From NCEH01 sp002257205 (GTDB lineage Bacteria > Pseudomonadota > Alphaproteobacteria > Rhizobiales > Xanthobacteraceae): a stretch of 64,000 nt of DNA. Made by a program: the position numbers and the translations under genes. The stretch lies in the NCBI RefSeq assembly GCF_043195105.1, contig NZ_JBAFWO010000005.1; one strand, given 5' to 3'. Below are positions 1 to 8,720 of this stretch, one piece after another. Each line of letters opens with the position of its first letter. Within the stretch, counting starts at the first letter, position 1. The notes under the pieces are model-generated. The model worked only from the letters and a program-made list of their open reading frames with translations. It had not been told where the DNA came from and made no database searches.

Positions 1-12
1 TCACGTGAAACA
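1..12. other. parS: Partial parS-like site at window edge
   Basis: The window opens with TCACGTGAAACA, which is the right-hand 12 bases of the 16-bp parS palindrome TGTTTCACGTGAAACA. The left four bases lie outside the window. A full copy occurs at 9214-9229. ParB binds such sites to load partition complexes near the replication origin. The identification is by matching the known consensus only. Confidence 0.6.
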
Positions 13-170
13 TTTTCCAAAATGCCCGCCCGCTCCGTGCCCGGCGGCGAGATTTCCGCCCTGCGCCACCGGCCGAAAACCAGCCGCGCCCGGCGGCTGT
101 GACGGTATCGCGCGGCCGCGAAAGGCAAAACCGGATTGACGCGGAAACGCCCCTGGGCTCACCTCGCCCC

Positions 171-500
171 ATGACCTATGTGCTGCTCCTCATCGCCATC
201 ACGGCGGAAGTCATCGCCACCTCCGCCCTCAAGGCGGCGGAGGGCTTCAGCAAGCCCGTGCCCTCCGTCATCGTGGTGATCGGCTATGCGGTGGCGTTCT
301 ATTGCCTCTCGCTCACCTTGAAGGTGCTGCCCGTGGGCATCGCCTATGCCATCTGGTCGGGCGTCGGCATCGTGCTGGTGGCCGCCATCGGCCTGGTGGT
401 CTATGGGCAGAAGCTGGATCTGCCCGCCGTCATCGGCCTCGGCCTGATCATCGCCGGCGTGCTGGTGGTGAACCTGCTGTCGAAGAGCGTGCCCCACTAG
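171..500 (+). CDS. Small multidrug resistance (SMR) efflux protein, EmrE/QacE type
   Basis: The 109-aa product has the four-helix layout of the SMR family, which exchange protons for cationic drugs as dimers in the inner membrane. The essential membrane glutamate is at residue 13 (motif TAEVIATSALK). The family signature GIAYAIWSGVGIV in helix 3 and a QKLDLPAVIGLGLI segment before helix 4 closely resemble EmrE. An in-frame GTG at 99 would add 24 hydrophilic residues not found in the family, so the ATG at 171 is preferred. It stands alone and is convergent with the next gene, 21 bases away. The true substrate (biocide, polyamine or guanidinium) cannot be told from sequence. Confidence 0.9.
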   Translation: MTYVLLLIAITAEVIATSALKAAEGFSKPVPSVIVVIGYAVAFYCLSLTLKVLPVGIAYAIWSGVGIVLVAAIGLVVYGQKLDLPAVIGLGLIIAGVLVVNLLSKSVPH

Positions 501-521
501 CACCCGTGCGGGCTGAGGCCC

Positions 522-1127
522 TCAGGCCGCGCGCGACCCCGGCAGCAGCAGGTCGATCACCCGCCCCGTCGCCCGCACCTGGGCCTGGAACACCGTGCGC
601 GAAACCCCCTGCGCATCCGCCGCCGCCTCCCGCGCCAGCGACAAAGGGGTGGGATAGGGGGCGGTCAATTGCGCCACCACCTCGTCGGATTCGAACGTCA
701 GGTCGGCGTCGAACCTGCGCGCGATCTGCTGCATGCGGCGGTTATGCGCGAGGCAGTTCATGTAGAGCGTACGGATGCCGCGATTGCGCGCGGTGAGAAT
801 GGTGCGCTCCATCAATTGCGTGCCGAAGCCGCCGTTCTGGAACGCGCTTTCCACGCTGAAGGCCGCCTCCGCCTCGCGCGGGAGCACGCCGGAAAAGGGA
901 TAAAGCTCCGCCGCCGCCCGCAGCACACCGTCGACGAAACAGCCATGGATCACGGCGCCGGAGCGGAACACGCGCTCGGCATAATGCTCGATGAAGGATT
1001 CGGACACGGCCGAACCGAAGCGGTTGCGCCGGCTTTCCTTATCCAGGCGCAGCAGATGCTCGCGCAGCAACTGGGCTTCGCCAGCCCATAGCTTGCGGAT
1101 GATTCCAGGCGCGGCCTGATCGTTCAT
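522..1127 (-). CDS. GNAT-family N-acetyltransferase
   Basis: The 201-aa product has the acetyl-CoA binding motif of GNAT enzymes in the form NGGFGTQLMERTILTAR, followed by the expected beta strand (RTLYMNCLAHN) and helix. GNAT proteins move an acetyl group from acetyl-CoA to an amine; the acceptor here is unknown. The ATG at 1127 is preceded by AGGAGACC at good spacing, so a longer in-frame start at 1208 is unlikely. The C-terminal 50 residues are a helical tail not typical of minimal GNATs. The gene is monocistronic, convergent with the SMR gene. Confidence 0.8.
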   Translation of the reverse strand: MNDQAAPGIIRKLWAGEAQLLREHLLRLDKESRRNRFGSAVSESFIEHYAERVFRSGAVIHGCFVDGVLRAAAELYPFSGVLPREAEAAFSVESAFQNGGFGTQLMERTILTARNRGIRTLYMNCLAHNRRMQQIARRFDADLTFESDEVVAQLTAPYPTPLSLAREAAADAQGVSRTVFQAQVRATGRVIDLLLPGSRAA

Positions 1128-1348
1128 GGTGGTCTCCTGACCTATGGTCCGGACCCCCCGGTTCCTCTGTCCGCAATCTATGTGCAATGCAGCAAAGGTC
1201 AAGGACATTGACCCACCAGCGTCGCGTCAAGCCCACGCCGCTCCAACGGTCGCCGCGCTTAAAGATTTGACGTCGCTCAATTTCCAGCCGTCATGCGCCG
1301 CACGCAAACCTGCTGCGCCGCAGCAATGACGGCGATCTTCACCCCATT

Positions 1349-2623
1349 TTAGCGGATCAGGATGGCGCGGAAATCATTCACATTGGTCAGGGTCGGCCCG
1401 GTCACGACGAGCCGATCCAGCTTCTGGAAGAAGCTATAACCGTCATTATTGGCGAGGTGATCGGCCGCCGAAACGCCGGCCGCGCGGGCCTGAGCCAGAA
1501 TCTGGTCGTCGAACCAGGCGCCGGCATTGTCCTCGGTGCCGTCCACCCCGTCGGTATCGCAGGCGATGGCGGAAATGCCCTTGGCCTCCTTCAGCGCGAG
1601 CGCCAAGGCGAGCAGGAATTCCACATTGCGCCCGCCCCGCCCGCTGCCGCGCACCGTCACCGTGGTCTCGCCGCCGGAAAGCAGCACGCAGGGCGCCTTC
1701 GCGGGCTCGCCATGGGTCGCCGCGCTGAACGAAATGCCGGCGAACACGGTCGCCGCCTCGCGCGCCTCGCCCTCGATGGCATCGCCGAGGATGATGGTCG
1801 AAAGGCCGAAGTCCTTGGCCTTCTCCCGCGCCGCATGCAGCGCCATCATGGGGGTGGCGATCATGTGCACCTCCTGCCCCGGCAGGGCATCGCCGGACAC
1901 CGTATTGGCGCGGATCACCTTTTCCATCTGCGCGCTCACCGGCACCTCATAGGCGCGCATCAGGGCGAGCACCGCCTCGGGGTCCGATTTTTCCGGAATG
2001 GTGGGGCCGGAGCCGATGGCGCGTGGGTCGTCGCCCGGCACGTCGGAGATGAGATAGGTCACGCAGCGGGCCGGCGCGATGGCCGCCGCGAGGCGCCCGC
2101 CCTTGATGGCCGACATGGATTTGCGCACCTGGTTCATGATGCCGATGGGCGCGCCGGATTTCAGCAGCGCCTTGTTGAGCGCCTGCTTGTCTTCCAGCGT
2201 CATGCCCTCCGCCGGAAGGGTGAGCAGCGAGGAGGCGCCGCCCGACATCAGGCAGATGACCAGATCGTCCGGCCCGGCCGAGCGGGCAAGCTCCAGGATG
2301 CGCTGCGCCGCCTTCAGCCCGGCCGCGTCGGGCACCGGGTGGGAGGCTTCCACAATCTCGATCTGGCGGGTTTCGCAGCCATGGCCGTAGCGCGTCACGA
2401 TCAACCCCTCGCAGGGCTTCTGCCAGGCATCCTCGAATGCGCGCGCCATGCGGGCGGAGGCCTTGCCGGCGCCGATGACAATGGTGCGCCCCTTCGGCGG
2501 CTGCGGCAGGCGCCCGTCGAACTTGCCTTCGGGCACGGCGGCCGCGAGCGCGGTCTCGAACAGAGCGCGGAGAATTTCCTGGTCGGACGGCATGTGCTCG
2601 GAGGGCTTGGGGTCGGACGGCAT
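1349..2623 (-). CDS. Glycerate 2-kinase (DUF4147/MOFRL family)
   Basis: The 424-aa product matches the MOFRL-type glycerate kinases (often annotated as hydroxypyruvate reductase, TtuD/GckA). These phosphorylate D-glycerate to 2-phosphoglycerate in the glyoxylate, serine or tartrate pathways. The N-terminal domain has the nucleotide-binding GAGKASARMARA segment and the loop CLMSGGASSLL. The C-terminal MOFRL domain has SGGETTVTVRGSGRGGRN and CDTDGVDGTEDNAGA. The start at 2623 follows AAGGGAGCC; an in-frame ATG 12 codons upstream lacks such a site. It is divergent from the TAXI-TRAP transporter operon, so the transported substrate may feed this kinase, but that is only inference from position. 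Confidence 0.9.
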   Translation of the reverse strand: MPSDPKPSEHMPSDQEILRALFETALAAAVPEGKFDGRLPQPPKGRTIVIGAGKASARMARAFEDAWQKPCEGLIVTRYGHGCETRQIEIVEASHPVPDAAGLKAAQRILELARSAGPDDLVICLMSGGASSLLTLPAEGMTLEDKQALNKALLKSGAPIGIMNQVRKSMSAIKGGRLAAAIAPARCVTYLISDVPGDDPRAIGSGPTIPEKSDPEAVLALMRAYEVPVSAQMEKVIRANTVSGDALPGQEVHMIATPMMALHAAREKAKDFGLSTIILGDAIEGEAREAATVFAGISFSAATHGEPAKAPCVLLSGGETTVTVRGSGRGGRNVEFLLALALALKEAKGISAIACDTDGVDGTEDNAGAWFDDQILAQARAAGVSAADHLANNDGYSFFQKLDRLVVTGPTLTNVNDFRAILIR

Positions 2624-2880
2624 GGCGGCTCCCTTGGCCCCCGCGCGGGAGGGCGACATCCCCGCCCTTAGGGCTTGTGGGATTCATTATTTCATCCCGT
2701 CACTAGCGCCCCGAAAGGTCGGGATCAATGGCTTGCGCCCGCGAAATCGCGCTCCGCCGACCGGCCGGGACAGGAGTCAGCGGTTTAGACTTTCGTCTCA
2801 GGCACAAGAAAGCAGGTGGCCTTTGCCGCCGAAGGCGCTAGCCTTCCGGAAAAATACTTAATGATATCGGAGGAGCGTTC
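2624..2880. promoter_or_regulatory. Divergent intergenic region, glycerate kinase / TRAP transporter
   Basis: These 257 bases lie between two divergent genes and must hold promoters for both. A ribosome binding site (GGAGGAGCG form) precedes the ATG at 2881. No operator could be assigned with confidence. Confidence 0.4.
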
Positions 2881-3825
2881 ATGAAAAGGCTGAAGATGGT
2901 TGCCCTGTCGGTCGCGCTGGCGTGCGCGCCCGTGGCCTCGCAGGCGGCGGAATTCGTCAATATTCTCACCGGCGGCACCTCGGGTGTCTATTATCCGATG
3001 GGCGTCGCGATCGCCAACATCCTGTCGTCCAAGGTGGCGGATGTGCGCCCCTCGGTGCAGGCCACCAAAGCGTCGGTGGAAAATCTCATCCTGATCCAGC
3101 AGGGCAAGGGCGAGATCGCCTTCACCCTCGCCGACAGCCTCGCCGACGGCTGGGCGGGCAAGGAAGAGGCCGGCTTCAAGGCGCCGCTGAAGAAGGTGCG
3201 CGCGCTCGCCGCCATCTATCCCAACTACATCCAGATCGTCGCGTCCAAGGACAGCGGCATCAAGACGCTCGCGGACCTGAAGGGCAAGCGCCTGTCGGTC
3301 GGCGCGCCGAAATCCGGCACCGAATTGAACGCCCGCGCCATCCTGAACGCCGCCGGCATCAAATATGAGGACCTCGGCAAGGTGGAATATCTGCCGTTTG
3401 CCGAATCCGTGGAATTGATGAAGAATCGCCAGCTCGACGCCACCTTGCAGTCGGCCGGCCTCGGCGTGTCCTCCATCAAGGACCTCGCCACGGCGGTGGA
3501 GATCAATGTGGTGGAGATCCCGAACAGCGTGGTCGACAAGGTGGGCACGCCCTATCTGAAGACCGTGATCCCCGCCGGCACCTATACCGGCCAGACGGCG
3601 GACGTCGCCACCGCCGCGGTGCCGAACTTCCTCGTCGTGCGCGAGGACATGAAGGATGCCGAGGTCTATGCCATCACCAAGGCGATCTTCGAGAATCTGC
3701 CGGACCTCCAGGCCGCCCACGCCGCCGCCAAGGCGATCACGCTCAAGGGCGCCATGAAGGGTTCGCCGGTGCCGTTCCATCCAGGCGCGGAGAAATATTT
3801 CAAGGAAAAGGGCGTCTCGCCCTGA
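2881..3825 (+). CDS. TAXI-family TRAP transporter solute-binding protein
   Basis: This 314-aa periplasmic receptor belongs to the TAXI class of TRAP transporters. An N-terminal Sec signal (KRLKMVALSVALACAPVASQAA) ends in a likely AQA/SQA cleavage site near residue 22. The mature start FVNILTGGTSGVYYPMGVAIA is the TAXI hallmark, with GGTSGVYYP lining the ligand site. Later segments (KGEIAFTLADSLADGW, GKRLSVGAPKSGTELNARAIL) also fit the family. It binds a small organic anion and hands it to the fused permease encoded downstream. The gap to that gene is unusually long (253 bases) and filled with hairpins. The ligand is not predictable; TAXI proteins are known for glutamate-like ligands and others. 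Confidence 0.92.
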   Translation: MKRLKMVALSVALACAPVASQAAEFVNILTGGTSGVYYPMGVAIANILSSKVADVRPSVQATKASVENLILIQQGKGEIAFTLADSLADGWAGKEEAGFKAPLKKVRALAAIYPNYIQIVASKDSGIKTLADLKGKRLSVGAPKSGTELNARAILNAAGIKYEDLGKVEYLPFAESVELMKNRQLDATLQSAGLGVSSIKDLATAVEINVVEIPNSVVDKVGTPYLKTVIPAGTYTGQTADVATAAVPNFLVVREDMKDAEVYAITKAIFENLPDLQAAHAAAKAITLKGAMKGSPVPFHPGAEKYFKEKGVSP

Positions 3826-3859
3826 CCTTTGGGAAGATGACGTGAACCGGCGCGCCCTC

Positions 3860-3910
3860 GTGGTTCGACCGTGACAGATGGAGCCCATCTGTCGCCAGGG
3901 GTCGAACCAC
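3860..3910 (+). repeat. Two-tier intergenic hairpin 1 in TRAP operon
   Basis: The outer arms GTGGTTCGACC (3860-3870) and GGTCGAACCAC (3900-3910) are perfect complements. An inner stem GACAGATGG (3873-3881) pairs with CCATCTGTC (3885-3893) across a 3-base loop. There is no T-run, so a classic terminator is unlikely. An mRNA stabiliser or processing element between operon genes is more likely. Confidence 0.75.
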
Positions 3911-3921
3911 AAGTCTTTGAT

Positions 3922-3978
3922 CTGGTGGATCAACTTTCCGAAACGGATGGGGACCATCCGTTTCGGCTGATCCACCAG
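3922..3978 (+). repeat. Two-tier intergenic hairpin 2 in TRAP operon
   Basis: The outer arms CTGGTGGATCA (3922-3932) and TGATCCACCAG (3968-3978) pair perfectly. The inner stem CCGAAACGGATGG (3938-3950) pairs with CCATCCGTTTCGG (3954-3966) across the loop GGA. It has the same architecture as hairpin 1 just upstream but a different sequence. It too lacks a T-run. Confidence 0.75.
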
Positions 3979-4078
3979 CGGCGCGCCCGTTTCCCATTCC
4001 CGCGGCTGCCGCACGGGGAAACCCGCCGGTTGGTCCGGCCCGGACGATCCGGAGCCAGCGATTCTGGAGCCAGTGAAG

Positions 4079-6199
4079 ATGAGCGCGCCGCGCCTTTCCG
4101 CCGATGCCGACGTCACGCCGCCGGAGACTTTCGCGCCCATCGACGACATGGAGCACGGCTTGCCGCCCGGGTTCGGCGAAGGCCTGAAGGGCACGATCCT
4201 GTTCTGGATCGCCATCGCCTTTTCCGCCTACCAATTGTTCGTCTCCACCTATGCCATCCTGCCGAGCCAGGTGATCCGGAGCCTGCACGTGGGCTTCCTG
4301 TGCCTGATCGCGGCGGCGCTGATCGCCAATCATCGCAGCACGTCGCGGCTGACGCTGGCGCTGGGCTGGGGCGTCGGCCTCGTCGGCTTCGCGACCGGGC
4401 TCTATCAATGGATCTTCTATAACGACCTGATCCTGCGGGCCGGCGAGATTTCCAGCACCGACTTCGTGATGGGCATCGCCCTGATCGTGGTGGTGTTCGC
4501 CATTTCATGGCAGATGATGGGTCCCGCCCTGCCGCTGATCTGCGGCGCCTTCCTGGCCTATGGCCTGTTCGGCCAATATCTGCCCGCCCCGTTCGATCAT
4601 CGCGGCTATTCGCTGGACCAGATCGTCGAGCAGATGTCATTCGGCACCGAGGGCATCTATGGCGTGCCGATCGCGGTCTCGGCCACCTACATCTTCCTGT
4701 TCGTCCTGTTCGGCACGTTCCTGGAGCGGGCCGGCATGATCCAATTGTTCAACGACGTGGCCCTTGGCCTGTTCGGCCGCGCGCGCGGCGGCCCTGCAAA
4801 GGTCTCGGTGTTCTCCTCGGCCTTGATGGGCACCATCTCCGGCTCCGGCGTCGCCAATGTGGTCACGGTGGGCCAGTTCACCATTCCGCTGATGAAGCGC
4901 TTCGGCTACAGCGCTTCCTTCGCCGGGGGGGTGGAGGCCACCGCCTCCATGGGCGGGCAGATCATGCCCCCGGTCATGGGCGCCGTGGCCTTCATCATGG
5001 CCGAGACCATCGGCGTGCCCTATGCCACCATCGTCAAGGCGGCGATCATCCCGGCCATCCTCTATTTCGGCTCCGCCTTCTGGATGGTGCATCTAGAGGC
5101 CGGGAAGCGCGGCCTGATGGGCATCCCCAAGGACAAGATCCCGCTCATGCTGCCGGCCCTGCGCAAGGGCTGGTACCTGCTGCTGCCGCTGATCGTCCTG
5201 GTCTATCTGCTGTTCGCCGGATACACGCCCTTGTTCGCGGGCGCCGTGGGCTTGGCGCTGACCGTGGTCCTGATCCTCGGCCAGAGCGTCGCCAGCGAAA
5301 CCTCCAAGCCGATGATCCGCCTCGCCTTCTGGATCGCGCTCGGGCTGGTGTGCGCGGCCTTCTTTGAATTCGGCGTGGTGGTGATCGTGGCCCTGGTGGT
5401 GGCCCTGGTACTGGGCAATCTGATCACGCGCGGCGGCCGGGCGACCCTGGTGCTGTGCCGAGACGGGCTGGCGGAAGGCGCGCGCCAGGCGCTGCCCGTG
5501 GGCATGGCCTGCGCCATTGTCGGCACGGTGATCGGCGTGCTCACCCTCACCGGCTCGGCCACCATCTTCGGCGGCTGGGTGGTCTCCATCGGCAAGGAGA
5601 CGCTGTGGCTCTCGCTGCTGCTGACCATCGTCACCAGCATCATCCTGGGCACCGGCATTCCCACCATTCCCACCTACATCATCACGGCCTCGCTGGCGGC
5701 GCCGGCTTTGCTCACGCTCGGCGTGCCGCTGATCGTCAGCCACATGTTCGTGTTCTATTACGGCATCATCGCCGATCTCACCCCGCCGGTGGCGCTGGCG
5801 GCACTGGCGGCGGCGCCGATCGCCAAAGCCTCGCCCGACGCCATCGGTTGGCAGGCGTGCCGGATCGCGCTCGCCGGCTTCCTGATCCCGGTCATGGCGG
5901 TCTATGAGCCGGCGCTGATGCTCCAGGACGGCGGACATATCGCGGCCCAATACGGCTATTGGGTCGAGGTGGCCTATGTGTTTTTCAAGGCCTGCATCGT
6001 CATCGGCCTGCTGGGTGCGGTGGCCATCGGCTGGCTGTTCGGGCCGCTGTCGATCATCCAACGGGTGGTGGCGGGGATCGCGGCGCTGCTGTTCGTGGCA
6101 TCGGTCCCGCTGTCGGACTTTGCGGCGTTCGCGCTGTTCGCCGCCTTCCTCGCCTGGCATCTGATCCAGGTGCGGAATGCAACGGCCCGTGCGGCGTGA
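4079..6199 (+). CDS. TRAP transporter fused permease (DctQM fusion, TAXI system)
   Basis: The 706-aa integral membrane protein fuses the small (DctQ-like) and large (DctM) TRAP permease subunits, as is usual for TAXI systems. The N-terminal 40 residues are cytosolic, followed by about four DctQ-like helices. The DctM part includes FLERAGMIQLFND, GTISGSGVANVVTVGQFTIP and the segment GGQIMPPVMGAVAFIMAE, all family hallmarks, and further on SIILGTGIPTIPTYIITA. It imports the TAXI-bound solute with sodium. Starts at GTG 4073 and ATG 4079 are both in frame; the ATG fits better with the GGAGCC at about 4066. The DUF1850 gene overlaps its stop. Confidence 0.92.
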   Translation: MSAPRLSADADVTPPETFAPIDDMEHGLPPGFGEGLKGTILFWIAIAFSAYQLFVSTYAILPSQVIRSLHVGFLCLIAAALIANHRSTSRLTLALGWGVGLVGFATGLYQWIFYNDLILRAGEISSTDFVMGIALIVVVFAISWQMMGPALPLICGAFLAYGLFGQYLPAPFDHRGYSLDQIVEQMSFGTEGIYGVPIAVSATYIFLFVLFGTFLERAGMIQLFNDVALGLFGRARGGPAKVSVFSSALMGTISGSGVANVVTVGQFTIPLMKRFGYSASFAGGVEATASMGGQIMPPVMGAVAFIMAETIGVPYATIVKAAIIPAILYFGSAFWMVHLEAGKRGLMGIPKDKIPLMLPALRKGWYLLLPLIVLVYLLFAGYTPLFAGAVGLALTVVLILGQSVASETSKPMIRLAFWIALGLVCAAFFEFGVVVIVALVVALVLGNLITRGGRATLVLCRDGLAEGARQALPVGMACAIVGTVIGVLTLTGSATIFGGWVVSIGKETLWLSLLLTIVTSIILGTGIPTIPTYIITASLAAPALLTLGVPLIVSHMFVFYYGIIADLTPPVALAALAAAPIAKASPDAIGWQACRIALAGFLIPVMAVYEPALMLQDGGHIAAQYGYWVEVAYVFFKACIVIGLLGAVAIGWLFGPLSIIQRVVAGIAALLFVASVPLSDFAAFALFAAFLAWHLIQVRNATARAA

Positions 6200-6561
6200 G
6201 CCTGATCTGCCTGGCCGGCGGCGGCGTGACGGTCCGCCTCGCCGCGCTGATCACCCTGGCCTGGACCCATTCGGTGCAGAAGACCGTATGGGAAGAGGAT
6301 TGGCGCGCGACCCCCGCCGGCCTGGTGCTCATGGAAATGCGCCTCGAGGGCTCCGGCGCGGGCATGGATCCGCCCGAAGGATCGGTGCTGAAGGACGGGC
6401 GCTATGTCGCCCATCCCGTGCTTCCGCCGCAGAAGCAGATCGTGATGCGCCGCTCCGGCGCCACGGCGGATTACCGCGTCTGCATCGACGGCGCCTGCCG
6501 GCCCATGGGGGCGCTTCTCCCAGAGACGGCGGACCCGGTGACCCTTTCGACGTGCGAATGA
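6196..6561 (+). CDS. DUF1850 protein of TAXI-TRAP operon
   Basis: The 121-aa product resembles DUF1850 proteins, which commonly follow TAXI fused permease genes. The GTG start at 6196 overlaps the permease stop (GTGA), implying translational coupling. The N-terminus (LICLAGGG) could be a short hydrophobic export or membrane segment. The conserved-looking core is LAWTHSVQKTVWEEDWR, then a G-rich stretch (EGSGAGMDPPEG). Its function is unknown in the family; a role in assembly or regulation of the transporter is inferred from genomic linkage only. Confidence 0.75.
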   Translation: MSLICLAGGGVTVRLAALITLAWTHSVQKTVWEEDWRATPAGLVLMEMRLEGSGAGMDPPEGSVLKDGRYVAHPVLPPQKQIVMRRSGATADYRVCIDGACRPMGALLPETADPVTLSTCE

Positions 6562-6604
6562 GGCACCCTGTGCAAGGCCGGGGGTGCAGGCTTATATGGC
6601 GGCC

Positions 6605-7507
6605 ATGAGCAGCCCTCTCGTGTTCGACCGGCCCTTGCTGCGCCGCCGCCTCGCCCGTGCCGCCGCCCTCGGCGCGGCCGATTTCCTGCTGAACCGCGTG
6701 GCCGAGGATGTCGGCGACCGGCTGCTGGCGGTGAAGCGCGATTTTCCCCGCGCGCTCGATCTCGGCAGCGCGACGGACGCGGTCGCGCAGGTGCTGGCGC
6801 GCCATCCCGGCATCGACACCGTGTTCCGCGCCGCCCCGCTCGCCGCCGCGGCGGGCTTTGGCTTCCCAGCCGTGGTGGCGGACGAAGAGGCGCTGCCGTT
6901 CGCGCAAGGCGCGCTCGACCTGATCGTCTCCGGCCTCTCGCTCCAGTTTGTGAACGACCTGCCCGGCGCGCTGACCCAGATCCGCCGTGCGCTGAAGCCG
7001 GACGGGCTGCTCATCGCCGCCCTCATCGGCGGATCGAGCCTTGGGGAATTGCGCGAGGTCTTCGCCATCGCCGAGAGCGAGACCACGGGCGGCCTCTCGC
7101 CCCGCGTCGCCCCGTTCGCGGACGTGCGCGACATGGGGGCGCTGCTCCAACGCGCGGGCTTCGCCTTGCCGGTGACCGATGTGGACCGCGTGACGGTGCG
7201 CTACGCCTCGCCCTTCACCTTGTTCGCCGATCTGCGCCGCATGGGCGCGGCCAATGCGCTGGCCGAGCGCCGGCGCGTGCCGCTGCGCCGCGCGACCGTG
7301 CTGCGGGCGGCGGAACTCTATGCCGGACGCTTCGCCGATGCGGACGGCAAGGTGCGCGCCACGTTCGAGATCGTCTGGCTGTCCGGCTGGGCGCCGCACG
7401 AGAGCCAGCAGAAACCGCTGCGCCCCGGCTCCGCGCGCATGCGCCTTGCGGACGCGCTCGGCACCACGGAAATGAAGCCGGCGGGGGAGCCGCCCACCAA
7501 ACCATAG
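6605..7507 (+). CDS. Class I SAM-dependent methyltransferase, NDUFAF5/BioC-like
   Basis: The 300-aa product has the SAM-binding motif in ALDLGSATDAV (about residue 54), an acidic second-strand region and the class I strand-4 stretch ALDLIVSGLSLQFVNDLPG. Then follows the methyltransferase hallmark LKPDGLLIAALIGG. The leading sequence VFDRPLLRRRLARAA is typical of the alphaproteobacterial relatives of human NDUFAF5, an arginine hydroxylase for complex I assembly, and of BioC. The family assignment is reasonable, the reaction uncertain. ATGs at 6584 and 6596 are also in frame; 6605 gives the family-typical N-terminus. It stands 43 bases after the DUF1850 gene. Confidence 0.75.
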   Translation: MSSPLVFDRPLLRRRLARAAALGAADFLLNRVAEDVGDRLLAVKRDFPRALDLGSATDAVAQVLARHPGIDTVFRAAPLAAAAGFGFPAVVADEEALPFAQGALDLIVSGLSLQFVNDLPGALTQIRRALKPDGLLIAALIGGSSLGELREVFAIAESETTGGLSPRVAPFADVRDMGALLQRAGFALPVTDVDRVTVRYASPFTLFADLRRMGAANALAERRRVPLRRATVLRAAELYAGRFADADGKVRATFEIVWLSGWAPHESQQKPLRPGSARMRLADALGTTEMKPAGEPPTKP

Positions 7508-7559
7508 CGGCCGGGCGGCACCACAGGCCGCGCCAGGCGAGAAGCTGAGAGGGGGAGCC

Positions 7560-8720
7560 ATGTCCGGGTTCGTGTTCAACACCACGCCGAGCATCATATG
7601 CGCCAGCGGCGCGGCGCTGCGGGTGGGCGATCTGTTCGCGGCGCGGGGCGTCTCGCGCATCCTGATCGTCACCGATCCGGGCATCGTCAAGGCCGGCCTT
7701 CTGGCGCCGACCCTGGAAGCCCTGCGCACGGCGGAAATCGCCCACCGGGTGTTCGACCAGGTGGTGGCCGACCCGCCGGAGGACGTGGTGTTCGCCGCGA
7801 CCTCCGAAGCCGTCGCCATGGGCGCGCAAGGGGTGCTCGGGCTCGGCGGCGGCTCCTCGCTGGATGTGGCCAAGCTGGTGGCGCTGCTGGCGCTGGGCCA
7901 GGAGGCGCTGACGGAAATCTATGGCATCGGCATCGCCAAGGGGCCGCGCCTGCCGCTGATCCTGGTGCCGACCACCGCCGGCACGGGATCGGAAGTCACG
8001 CCCATCTCCATCGTCACCACCGGGGAGACGGTGAAGAAGGGCGTGGTCTCGCCCTGCCTCATCCCCGACATCGCGCTGCTGGACGCCGATCTCACCCTCG
8101 GCCTGCCGCCCCATGTGACGGCGGCGACCGGGGTGGACGCCATGGTTCACGCCATCGAGGCCTATGCCTCGGCGAGCCCGAACAATAATCCCATCTCGCG
8201 CGGCCTCGCCAAGGAGGCGCTGCGGCTGCTGGGGGCGAACATCCGCACGGCGGTCCACCAGGGCACCGACCGGCCGGCGCGCGAAGCCATGCTGCTCGGC
8301 TCTCTGCTGGCGGGGCAAGCGTTCGCCAATTCGCCGGTGGCGGCGGTGCACGCGCTCGCCTATCCGCTCGGTGGGCATTATCATCTGCCCCACGGGCTCA
8401 CCAATGCGCTGGTGCTGCCGCACGTGCTGCGCTTCAATCTGCCGGCCGCCGCGAGCGCCTATGCGCAGATCGCGCCCTATGCCTTCCCGGACATTGGCGA
8501 AGGCACGGACGCCCTGGTGGCGGAACGCTTCGTCGAGCGGCTGGCCGCTCTCTCCATCGATCTGGGCCTGCCCCGCTGCCTGAGGGAAGTGAACGTGCCG
8601 GAACACCATTTGCCCATGCTGGCCGCCGACGCCATGAAGCAGAGCCGCCTTCTGGTGAACAATCCCCGCACCGTCCACGAGGCGGATGCGCTGGCGATCT
8701 ATCAGGCGGCCTGGGCATGA
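7560..8720 (+). CDS. Iron-containing alcohol dehydrogenase
   Basis: The 386-aa product is a group III Fe-dependent dehydrogenase, oxidising an alcohol or reducing an aldehyde with NAD(P). The nucleotide loop GLGGGSSLDVAKLVA lies near residue 100 and the signature TTAGTGSEVTPISIV near 143. Metal ligands are in DAMVHAIEAYAS (Asp and His) and HALAYPLGGHYHLPHG (two His). The ATG follows a strong GAGGGGGAGCC site. The next gene overlaps by four bases (ATGA), pairing this enzyme with an acyl-CoA thioesterase and suggesting joint handling of a hydroxy- or acyl-intermediate. The substrate is not predictable; maleylacetate reductases are related but usually shorter. Confidence 0.9.
   Translation: MSGFVFNTTPSIICASGAALRVGDLFAARGVSRILIVTDPGIVKAGLLAPTLEALRTAEIAHRVFDQVVADPPEDVVFAATSEAVAMGAQGVLGLGGGSSLDVAKLVALLALGQEALTEIYGIGIAKGPRLPLILVPTTAGTGSEVTPISIVTTGETVKKGVVSPCLIPDIALLDADLTLGLPPHVTAATGVDAMVHAIEAYASASPNNNPISRGLAKEALRLLGANIRTAVHQGTDRPAREAMLLGSLLAGQAFANSPVAAVHALAYPLGGHYHLPHGLTNALVLPHVLRFNLPAAASAYAQIAPYAFPDIGEGTDALVAERFVERLAALSIDLGLPRCLREVNVPEHHLPMLAADAMKQSRLLVNNPRTVHEADALAIYQAAWA

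Noticed and set aside
3860..3978. Hairpins as Rho-independent terminators
   Set aside because: No T-run follows either stem and the downstream permease is obligately linked to the binding protein.
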